Position numbers and translations under genes: made by a program. Positions 43,828 to 55,900 of a stretch of 64,000 nt of DNA are shown here, in pieces. This DNA comes from Ectobius pallidus (taxonomy: Eukaryota > Arthropoda > Insecta > Blattodea > Ectobiidae): contig CAXKWD010000009.1 in assembly GCA_964059195.1 (NCBI GenBank), positions 88,509,432-88,573,431 of the forward strand. The letters run 5' to 3'. The notes beneath the pieces are model-generated. The model had not been told where the DNA came from. It ran no database searches and saw nothing but the letters and a program-made list of their open reading frames with translations. Numbering within the stretch: the first letter of the stretch is position 1; each line of letters opens with the position of its first letter.

Positions 43828-43935
43828 ATGAGTGCAACGAAAGAGACGGTAGTACTGGCTTACAGTGGAGGACTGGACACATCATGCATCCTTCTCTGGC
43901 TTATTGAACAAGGTTACACTGTTGTGGCGTATATG
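43828..43935 (+). CDS. Ass: ASS coding exon 1 (start codon, ATP P-loop)
   Basis: Acceptor CTTTTGCAG ends at 43824, leaving AGA before the ATG. It encodes [20 protein letters not shown] and then [16 protein letters not shown]. The donor GTATGA is at 43936. SGGLDTS is the pyrophosphate-binding loop of N-type ATP pyrophosphatases. Residues 1-36. Confidence 0.95.
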
Positions 43936-46900
43936 GTATGATGATTTTTTTAACTTATACTATTGATATCTTTATTGAGTATAGAATAATAAAGACAATA
44001 CAAGAATGCTGGAAATGCAATCCATTGCAAGAAATCCAGTATGAGGCCATCTGCATCTCCTTAACTGAAATAAAATAAATGCGATACCAGTTGCTCAACT
44101 ACTCGTATGATTTATTTTGTAAATCCCCGCCTAGGCCTTTCAGTACCACCATCTTCAGGGCATCTTTTTGTTGACTTGAAGTTCCAATAATATTAAAATC
44201 AAAACTGCATTTTGTCAAATTTATAAAATACATCAACAGACACGTGGCGAGGAGGCCACAGAAGACAATTCAGTGACAGTGTTTTTATGAGATTTTATGA
44301 ATTTTGTCTTATTTTATAAATGTGACAAAATGCAGTTTTGATTTTAATTGTTGAAACTTCAAGCCAGCAAAAAGATGCCCTGAAGATGGTGCAAGCTTAC
44401 CGAAAGGCCTAGGTGGGGATTTAAAAAATAAATCACAGTTGAGCAACTGGTATCACATTTATTTTATTTCATTGATTGAGCTCAACAGTATTGGACATGT
44501 ATTTTAATCTCCTTAACTGATTTTTTTTGGTTATACCACCTAATTTTTTTTCCCCAACTAAAACAGTGCTGCGATTGTGAAAGAATTTACAGTGAGTCCC
44601 ACACAAAAGTTGGCCAATCATGTGGGTTTCTGCTTCACAGTGGGCACAGCTCCAACTCCTGAGTGATCGGGTGAAATATCTATGCAAATAAAGCCGTGAA
44701 CGGTGAAATGGTTCAGGTTCTTACATTTACAGTTGGAATTACAATGAAAATAACCACATACCTCATCACAAGAAATGTTGGAAATCTCCTCCTCTTGCAT
44801 TCACACAACACTGGCACCTTTTTAGGAATTTTTATTTTAATGCGCATAAGTTCAGCTTCTGAGAAAGAGTTAATTTCTCTTGTGATATTGTCTTTAAGTT
44901 CGGCTAACAATATGTTATTATTATTTATGGGAAAACTCGAAAAATAAAGTGTATAGGTCACTTTCCCATACATTAGAAGAATTTAAAGACAATATCACAA
45001 GAGAAATTGACTCTATCTTGGAAGCTGAACTTATGTGCGTGAAAGAAAATTTTCTGAAAAGATGCCAGTGTTGTGTGGATGCAAGAGGAGGACATTTCCA
45101 ACATCTCTTGTGATTAGGTACATGGTTATTTTCATTTTAATTCCAACTGTAAATGTGAGAACCTGAACCATTACACCATTTGCAACTTTATTTGCATAGA
45201 TATTTCACCCAGTTGCTCGGAAGTTGGAGCTGTGCCCGCCGTGATGCAGAAACCCGCATGATTGGCCAAGTCTTGCGTGGGACTCACTGTATGTTGAATA
45301 ATTGGCCATGCTAAAAGAAACTAGGGAATCTGCAGTTACTGAAGTTCTTTAGTTCTTTTGATTAAATAGTACTTGATATCATCATTCCATGTGTTACAAA
45401 GCAGAATAATGTGAGGTTAATAACATTTTTGTATTGCACTTCATGTCTTATTTTCTCTTCACAAATATCTCATTTAACTTTTGCAGGCAAATATAGGACA
45501 GGAAGAAGATTTTGAAGCAGCAAGGAAAAAGGCATTGAAAATTGGTGCATCTAAGGTAATTAATTGACTTATCAATTTTGTTTCTGGAAGTTACCAAAAC
45601 AATAACTGAATCCTTATTTCTCCTTTTAAAAATTTCTGAATCAAATTAGCTTTTTTAGTTCTCGCCTAAATGAATGGAATAAAAAAATGCTATAAAGCAA
45701 GTAGGATGTGCAGAACAGAAAAAACTAAACTAAAGCACAATACTATTACCTGTATTCCTTTTTTACAGGTTGTTATAGATGATGTAAAATCTGAGTTTGT
45801 GACAGATTTCATCTGGCCTGCTGTGAGTGCAGGATTGATCTATGAGTCTCGCTACTTATTAGGGACGTCACTGGCTCGGCCCTGTATCTCTCAGGGGCTG
45901 GTGAGAGTTGCCCGTGAAGTGAATGCACAGTACATTTCCCATGGAGCCACAGGGAAAGGAAATGACCAAGTTCGCTTTGAACTCAGTTGCTATGCTTTAT
46001 GGCCACAAGTAAAGGTAAGTCGATACTTATTTAAGCTACATCGGTAAAGTGATTTTTACTCCTCTTTTACTCAAACATGTCCTTCTTGTTGTCTTTTCTC
46101 TTAGGGATTTCCTAAAACTTTGGGACAAAGTCTCAGCTATTCTCAGTTGAGAAAGTTGAGAGGGGGCTGCACCCGAATATAGGTTGGATTGACATTTTTA
46201 ATAAACTATATTTTGCTGAAGGTTCCAACTTCTGAACATTGCTAGTCAGTAGTGTTGAGAAATATATGCAAATGCATATTTGAAACACAGTCGTATATCT
46301 TGATACAGGAAACTTCCGATCATCGTTGTTAATTGGGACAGTGACATGCATAAATAATGGAAAATATGGATAGTCCGAATGTTATAATTATTATAAGGGC
46401 TTTATTTTTCAAGGTCCAATCGGTCGTGAAATGAAAACTGTTTTATTTAGAACATTTAGTTACACCTTCCAGCTACTTCTCTACATAGTCGCTGCTCTGA
46501 ATGAGACATTTCTTGTAGCGTGGTACCAACTTTCCAATACCCTCTTCATAGAAGTTTGCTGCCAGCATATTGCGAAAGGTCTTCACAGCGTTTTGAAGTA
46601 TTTTGATGTTCTTCGTTGGTGTGGAAGCATTGTCCTCCCAGATCTTGGGTTTCTTCAGGAAATTGTGGATCCATTGTTTGGATTGTTCTTATGATTCTGG
46701 ATTGTCGTAATGAATCCATGTTTCAGCCCTTGTCACGATGGATTTCAAAAACTCTTCCCCATGCCGAGTGACTTTCATGTTTTTTGGTGGCCGAAAAAAG
46801 ATCAGGGTGGACAGCGGTTCCACACCAACAAAGAACTTACACTTCAAAATGCTGTGAAGATCTTTCTCCTTATGCTGGCAGCAAACTTCTATGGAAAGTT

Positions 46901-49900
46901 GGTACCATGCTACAACAAATGTCTCAATAAGAGCGGCGACTATGTAGAGAAGTAACTGGAAGGTTTATCTAAATGTTCCAAATAAAACAGTTTTCAGTTT
47001 CTCTGGTTTTCATTTCACAACTGATTGGACCTTGAAAAAGAAAAGCCCTCGTTTTATTCTGGCTTCAGGAAATGTGTTATGAGTTACACATATAATCTAA
47101 TATTTAAATTTTAACCTCTTGCAAGCAGAATACATACATAACTGGGGCAAGATTTTGAATTTCTCACACTTAATTTTGAATTTACGCATTTTATTCCATC
47201 ATATTTTGCATAAAGAATGTTATACGGCTTCCAGAGAATGACAATGACCACACCCTCACTAAATAGAAACCTGACTTTAGCGAAAAATTATTCTGGCCCC
47301 TTGTAATTCCTTTAAAGGCAAATTTTACTCTTACATTGCCATTATAAATAATTTATCCTATATCCTGGACCCCATCATTAGTTTAGGAATTATGCCAAAC
47401 AACCGCAAAAAGTTTATCTTGAGAAACAGAATATAAACAATCCAACAGTTCCACAGGAGAAGTACCATCTTGAAAACTTTGATGTTTTTGATTTGATGGT
47501 TGGGGCAAACGGAACCATATCATTCTTCTTTCTTAAAACATGCTTAGATTTAGGTCTTTCCAAAAATCTGTTATTCGAAATTTCAACAATAAAGGATTAC
47601 CTTCGAATTTTGCAACACCTTAAATATAGTAACACTAAAGCTATGTAAATAATCATGTAGCTTTAAGCTAAGTGATATAAATTACAATGCGATTAATGTC
47701 TAGCCAATATTAATTTGACCTTTTTTATAGCCATATTATTTTACTTTGTCTGTCTATTCAAGTCATATTTTGAAAATTTTGTAATAATATGCTTTGCCAT
47801 TTTGACAACTTTTAATAAAGGAAGTTTATAAAATAAAATAAAATTGTACACTCTGCATGATAAATATTTACAAAGATGTCCTGTTAGCTGCAATGTTGGC
47901 AATACAGGCTGATAGTGGCAGCTAAGATGGGATTGAAAGCACTCCAAAGATATGGTATTTATTCATATAGCAGAAACAAGTTGTGAATGTGATTGTATGT
48001 TGACTAAAATAGTTGAACTTTAATTTATCATGTCACTGTTTAATGGACAACACTGAAAAGCATATTATGTGTTTTGCAGGTGCTGGCACCTTGGAGAATA
48101 GCAAGTTTCACAAAGAGATTTCAGGGCCGTCAGGACCTATTGCGATATGCAGCTAGTCATGGTATTCCTGTTCCAGTGACGCCTAAGGAACCGTGGAGCA
48201 TGGATGCCAATCTTATGCACATTAGGTTAATACATACTCTTATTTCACTTCCTCACAATTTACTTTGACTATTTAGTTCTTAAATCAGTGACCAATGCTG
48301 TATATGTGGAAATTCAACCAATCATAAGTACTTATTATCCACTGCTGTGGCTCAGGGGATGCGTTCACTCCTCTCATGCAGCGGGCCCAGGTTCGATTCC
48401 TGGTCGGGACAAGTTACCTAAGTGAGGTTTTTTCCGGGGTTTTCCCTCACCTGTGAGACAAATGTCAGGTAACTTTAGGCCCTTGTGGTCCCTGGATATC
48501 ATCTGGCCGTCATTATCATCTTCATCCCATCCTCGCCTTGTTTGGAGTGAGTGTGTGTGTGAATGGTGTGTCTCGTCCTATGTGTTTGTGTTGTCTCGGA
48601 GGTGGCCCCGGCATTGGGCTGATCACTCATCCAGGGAGGCCCTCCATGTCCTTGTCTGGTCAAAAAAGTATGTTTGTGATCCAAAGATAATCCCTCTCCC
48701 GACAGGTCGTGGACCTGTAAGGCCTGGGCGGCTTGGGTCGCTTAAATTTTAAAAGGAAGAGGTAAAACTACGATTAAGAAAGAAAGAAAGTGCTTATCAT
48801 CATACTTTTACCATTAAGGGCTGAATACTGAACAACGTCATAGATTCTTTTATCTCATTCATTGAACACAGCGATTGGTTATATTCATAAGCTGGATGTG
48901 AACAAAAGAAGGTATGAAAATAATGTACAGTTTATATGAGATGAAGCATTATAAATCTCATATAATAATTAATAATACAGTGAGTCTCAACCAGATTGCA
49001 CCCGTTTGCCGCGCGCCGTGCTTCTCTTGTGATGACTCAACACTACCCGCATCGGGGCCAGCTGTGTCCCCGCAGGTAAGTCAACAGCCTGCAGTTGAGC
49101 ATTGTTCTCGTGTTGTAAAGACGTGAAAGTTTTATTCTATAGTTGTCACAACTAAAAGAAAACATTAGGATAGAGATAAACTCAATAATAATGGAAGAAC
49201 AATTAATGCGTATTAATCGGAATTTCCTATCACGATGCCAAAAATGTGTGGATGTAGGAGGAGGACACTTCCCGCATCTCCTGTAATAAGGTAGGTGCCT
49301 ATTTTCGTTATTTTCAAACTTATTTCATTTATTTTCTTTGTCACGCACGGACAAGTCAGTCAACTGCCGGGCAGTTCCTTTGCCGCATACCGGGGATAAG
49401 AGCGTCATCTGCGGGGAACCCGACGCGCGGCGCGGCGGGTGCAATCTGTCTGAGACTCACTGTACAATGCAATATTAATAACACTAGACTGTAATATAGG
49501 TTGACTAACTTTCAAACATGAAAATAAGGAAATTGAGTCATGGCATATTCAAGTGGAATTTTTGGGACACCAGTCCTACATTAATTGATTGGATGGTTCA
49601 TATTTAAAAATCAACATATTAATTCAAATTAAAGCATGACACTTCATATAATTTGAAATATTTATAGGCTATTTTATTTCTTATGTGACAATGCTGAATA
49701 CAATTATAATTAGAATGCCTATTTATTATTAGATTAAACTTACTTTTCCTGACTTAAAGTATTATTGAGTTACGAAGTAATACAGGAGGACTTGGTTATA
49801 GCGACATATTATAAATTGCATGGCACAGTATTTTTCTTTTTGGTCCCATCTAATTTGAAGTTGCAAAGAATTTACTTACTGTAGTCTATTTAGAGTATAG

Positions 49901-52900
49901 TTAAATAAATTTCATCTAAATCATGTTTAAGTTTACTGTTAGATGGGCAGCCTCCCTCACAATAAAGGACACCTCCCAGGTGCAGACAGAGTGTCATGTC
50001 CCTTCGATGACTGTAAATGAGAGGTTTCACTGTGTACATATAAATTTTAACCCTTTTTGAGTGGAATAAGGATATAACTGAATGCAATATTTTGAATTTC
50101 CCACACTTCATTTAAAATTTCCTGCACTTTATATCTCCATATTGTGCATAGAAAATGTTCCTTGGCTTCTCTAGTAAACCGTTGTCATCAGTAAGTAGTA
50201 ATTATCATTTTATGTGTACATTTCCAGCTATGAGTCTGGAGTCTTGGAAGATCCTGCTGCAGTTGCCCCTGCTGGAATTTTCCAGATGACAGTGGATCCC
50301 CAGAGAGCACCAGACAAGCCTTGCAAGCTGCAAATAAGTTTTAAGCAAGGTGAGAATTTCAAGCTTGTCTTTATGACATGGGTCTACAGTAAAATAAAAA
50401 AATAAATAAATACAACTGACTTTTAAATTATTCATGGGTGGTTTATCTGGTTTGCAGATTGACCGGGACAGATTTTATTTGTACTGTAATTTTTAACTTT
50501 AATTTAAAATAAAATAAATGTGATGCCAGTTACTCAACTATAATCTATTTTAAAATTCGCCGCCTAGGCCTTTTGGTGTGTTTGCACCATCTTCAGGGCA
50601 TCTTTTTTGCTGCTTTTGTTATGCTTATTTTCCGAGAGAGGGCAGAGGGACAGGTGGTAAGCCCATCGCTTCACAACCCCCAGGAAACTAAGGTTAATAT
50701 TATATAGATAATATTAATTCAGATAATTACAAAAAAGTGTGCAGTTGAAATGGAAAAAAAACAAGAAATAATTACTTTCAGATCATTGGAGGGTGTGCGA
50801 ATGAATGGTGGATGGTGGATGTAGCTGATACATTATACAAATAATTCTTTAAAATTTCTAGAAAATATTTTATTCATCCAGCACTGACTTTGGAAGTTTG
50901 TTTCCTTTTCACCAGCGTAACTGACTTTGGAAATGGTTCCTCTTGGTCCAAGCAGGAGATTTCTCACTGAAAGAAAATTATAAAAGTAAGGAACCGTTGG
51001 CTGGTAAATTTGTTTGTTTTCGAGATCTACTTTTGTTAGGTTGTCCCTTGCTTTCCTCAAAACATACAATAGTGGAGTCATTGGCTAAATTAACTTAATT
51101 TAATTTTATTTTATACTTACAGGCATTCCTATTGCTGTGAAGAATCTGTCAGAAGGAGGAGCTGTTGAAACTGACCCATTAAAGATGTTTGTGCTTCTGA
51201 ATCAGCTTGGGGGAAAGCATGGAGTTGGTCGTATTGACATAGTTGAGAATAGATTTATTGGACTTAAAGTAAGTATGAATTCCAGTCTTTATAGTTGTAA
51301 AGAATGATACATAGACTTTCTAACATAGGGCGACCAGACATCCCTTTTTTAACGGGATTTTTAGTCTCTGGCCCTGTTGGCCCAACAAAGCCTTAAAGGG
51401 ATGTTTATTGTCTCTTTTGATAGATTTTCATCCTGTTTTGTTCCTTTTTTCTTAAATTCGTAGCATGATTTTAATATCTTATGTTCGGATATGTTGATTT
51501 TTTATTTTTGAGGTGGTAAATAGTGTCTTTGGTTCAACTTTCTGAAAGCACTCTCTTTGCAAGAAGTTTGAAAATGCTGCAAGTGCTGCTACATGAAGTG
51601 TGTATGCTGATACCAGGCTGTGTGTATTATAACTAGTTTTTTATTGTGCCGAAAAGGTAGTAGGCCTATGGTTTTACTTAGGACTTAAAAGAAGAATATT
51701 ATCCCTTCTTGACAGAAGACACAACAAACAAGTTGCTATGTACGCATTTTTTTCGGTTGAATACTGAAGCCATTAAGGACTAAAATAGCATTTGAGCAAG
51801 CAAAATATTTCTTCTATTGACTTATATGAGAGAAAACTGGAAGAAGAAAACTTTTTGAAGGACATAATGTCTTCGCATAAATTTACTGGTAATGATAATT
51901 CTGTTTCTGTGTAATTATAATCATAAACATTTTAGTTCTGCTTTTAACTTAAGTTCATTTCAATTATACAGTAATCATATTATGTTATTCAAATATTGGA
52001 TCCTGTTATTGTTCTTTTCTTTAAGTGCTGAAATACTGGAAGTCTCCCTTTTTTGGTTTTGGAAATCTGATCATCCTATTTTAAAATGGAATAGAAGACA
52101 GTGTGATCTAGTACTGGTAAACTTCTAGGGTAATTTTAAAAATGCATTTAATTTTTTAAGATCAAGGAAGAACATGTGAAGAAAGAAACAATAGCGAGTT
52201 AATGAAATAGGCCTACATCTTTTTTCGGGATGTGGACCATGGGTAGTGTATTTTATCTCAAACATTTCATTAACAGCTGAGGAGAACCTCCTCAGTGGTG
52301 GATTTTTCTGCACTATCATTCTGACAAAATGGTGCCTGTATCAAAAGCAATTGTTCATAAATGTTATTAAAGGCGTCATTTGTTTGTTCTTATTTTATAC
52401 TGTTTTTATATATTAAAGGGAGTGGATTCACTATTGTATTTATTGTACACCAATGGGAGCATCCTTCGTTTTGCAATGCATCCTTTCCTCTTCTTAAAAC
52501 TGGAATCCACATCTTTGGAAATTTGAGGCCCTCTTTCTTCTTTTTGAAATTATTGAACTAAATAATTGATTTGCACTCGAATGAAACGTGGTATTAAATC
52601 TAAGGCACACCTCCAATTTTGAGGGCTATGAATGGACAAAAAAGTTGCACAATAGATTTGCATAGATACAGTAGGCCCTATATCATCAGCTGAATATTGG
52701 AGTTACTAACTTTACTTTTTAGGGAAAATGAAATAATGTATTTTTCTAACTCTTTAAGTTTAAGTATACATCATATACCCGTACATATATTGCGAAACCT
52801 ATGTCCATCTCTATTACCAAAATTATGTGAGGAGGTTTGTTTCAACCCTTATTAAGTCCACCTATGACGAAAATTAGTTTTATGTGATTTCGTGTATAGT

Positions 52901-55900
52901 TCTGACTTCCGAGCATTTTTTATCATCCTGTGAAGTCTGTTTTCGTCTAACTCAATTAACCCCCTTCAAAATAATTCATTAAACTAAGTGTTCTTACATC
53001 CCTTGGTTTACATTTAGACAGTTTTTCTTCTCTCCTGAAAAATTTACAAAAGTGGACTTAATACGGTTTGAATCGTACCTCCTCATATGTAATATTGTTC
53101 AATGTCACATTAAATATGAGTCTCCTCAGTATTCTTCTAGCTTCTTCCTTCATTTTCTCAAACCTTATCTCGATGGAGGTGATACATCTCAGTAATCAGG
53201 TAACAATGTATTTGAATAACAGTCTGAGGAACTAATATTTCTAGTTAAGTTAATGTTAATAATATTTTGGTTTAAGAGTTTAATTATTCAGGTCCCGATT
53301 TCAGGTATTTTGCGCCCTGGCAAAGCTTTGTTTAACAGCCCTTTACATTTTTTTAAAATTTTTTACCCCCATTCCAAAGTTATTGTTTTAGTCTTAAGTT
53401 TGGGTTTGACCTAAAAATCAACCAATAGTTTTTTAATAGCATTTTATTTTGTGAGGAATCCAATAACTACCTAGGCTACACAACAAAGATTTAAAATATT
53501 TTTTTCTAAAATAAAAGTAATTACGTTTTGGTGGAAAATGCATGATTGCTATTGTAATTTTATTTTTAAAAAAATTGCCTAAAAACTCTAAAATATTTGT
53601 AATATGCAGTATAGTCAATCTTTGAAATTTTACATATGTGGTAACTTTAAATCATATGCTAAATTATATTTATGTTCATAAAAAATATGTATTTCAAGTA
53701 CCGGTATATTAAAAATCAATATTTTTACAACAAAAAACATTTATTGCCTTATTTCTACTTTACAATGAGAATTTAAAACACAGTCTAATATTTTTTCAAG
53801 TTTAATTCTTTTAAATTCAATAGGCATAAAGTTTATAATTTTTATTTTTATTTTATTTCTCTTTGCAAACTCATCTACAAGCATCTGCACTGCCAAGACT
53901 TTGAACTGGAACCTCCCACGCTAAGGAAACAGTCATTCAAATCCTGCAAACTGCATGTTATGTCCGTTTGCATCAAAGGGCTGATTTGCGATCGTTGTAA
54001 AACCACAGCGCACTAAAAGTCTTGAGATATGATATTTTGTTATATAATACACATTTTTTTAATATTATAAAAAAAATTTCCCCTTCAAACATTTGCCACC
54101 CTTTCTAGGTTTGCCATCTTGGGCAAGTACCCAGTCTGCCTATTTATAAATCAGAGCTTGTAATTATTGTGACGATGTTCGAACTCTAACTCAAACTGGT
54201 ATTCTACCTAGGTATAACAGTTTCTAAATAATAGATGGGACTTACATTAAGGTTTTTCTTTTATGTTGTATTATTAAACCAATTTGTTACATTAACAGTC
54301 CCGTGGTGTATACGAGACTCCTGGCGGTGCTATTCTTCATGAGGCTCATACAGATCTGGAGACTTTCTGTTTGGATCGAGAAGTACTACGCCTCAAGACG
54401 TATTTGCGAGATAAGATGGCTGACTACGTTTATAATGGTAAATAAAACAGGATTCACCTTTATTTTTAATAGCATAGTTTCTCATAGAGTTAAAAAACTG
54501 TCTGATATCACCCCAATTGATAGTAATAAATCAAGTTTATGTAGTCACCTTGCTTTATAGTTTAACGAGATTAACTTTTATAATATGAAGGGCCTAGTTC
54601 CATAAAGATGTAAGGCACAAGGACATAATTTCGAGAAATCTTGATGTTTTTAAACAATGTTATCACTCACAAGTAGGTGGTTTAATGTTTAATTTTATAA
54701 CATATATTTTTGAAGGACAGGCTAAATTAGTGTTCTGCAAATTTACAAGGTAGAATGTATTGGGATTTTTTACAATTAGAGGTACCTAAACGTGTTAAAC
54801 AAAATCTGAAGTACTTTTACAGTAGCAATATCTTTTTACTTTGTATCATATTATTTGTTTTACTTTATTTTAGTGAAAACCTGTATTATACAGTGACAAT
54901 TGCATGTTTGCCAATGAATACCAGTATAGTCATTAATACAATAGATGATAAGCAAAACAATCTATTTTGAATGAAGTTACACTTTAGAAATGCAAGTTTA
55001 GTTTTTATAAACATTTGCATGGATGGTAGCATTGCAGAAAATAAAAACAGTTGGTAAACGCACCTCAATAACAGATAGGAAGTGTGCCTTATGCCTGTAT
55101 GGAATTGTTATGAAGTAGAATGAAGGTGCAGTCTCACAGGTCTTTTCTTATAACTGAGCAGAGGTTTAAGGCACAAGTACAATAGTTCACTGGGTATTTA
55201 AGAGATATGAGAAGGCATAAATGTTAAAAACTCAAAATTAATGAATTGTGCCTTATGCCCTTATGGAACTAGGCCCTTCATATATAATCAAGAAGTAATA
55301 GTTTGAGTATTTGTGTAATTCTTACAGGTTTTTGGTTCAGTCCTGAATGTGAGTATGTGAGAGACAGCATATCACTTTCCCAACGTCATGTCACCGGCTG
55401 GGTTCAGTTAGAGCTGTATAAAGGATCAGGTAAGTTGTAAAAACCATTTTTAAACAATAATTTTGTAATCAGTTTTTTTAATGTAAGGCTTTTTCTAACA
55501 GGCTTTCCACAAATTGAAGAAACAAATATTTAAACTAAAGAAAGTTATGGAAACAATAACCAATATTGAAAACAATATTAAATATTAAATATGAAAGCAT
55601 GTACAAAAACAAATTGATGAACTTGAATTGCCGGTAAAATATAGGTAATTAAAATTATTAGAATGATGAAGTAGGTAAATTAAATTAAAATGAATATGTT
55701 GTTTCTCCAGTATATCAAATTACTGGTTTTATAATTTGGAAAGTGATAAATTCTTCATACTTCTACTTTGCATATGTAATACTTAAACTAGCTTATTCTG
55801 CTCAGAGTTTCATAGATTTTGTCTCAAATTATACAAGAAATGTGCGAGTTACTACCATTAGCTGACTGTAGACTCTTAATCCCTTTCCAAGGATGGACTG

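Larger units (their letters stand above)
43936..45486 (+). other. ASS intron 1
   Basis: Almost entirely two foldback transposons (44069-44506 and 44590-45289). No exon was found. The open frames inside it belong to these elements. Confidence 0.75.

Noticed and set aside
44696..44973. Two overlapping opposite-strand open frames suggesting a small gene
   Set aside because: They are the sense and antisense of one arm of the 44590-45289 palindromic transposon.
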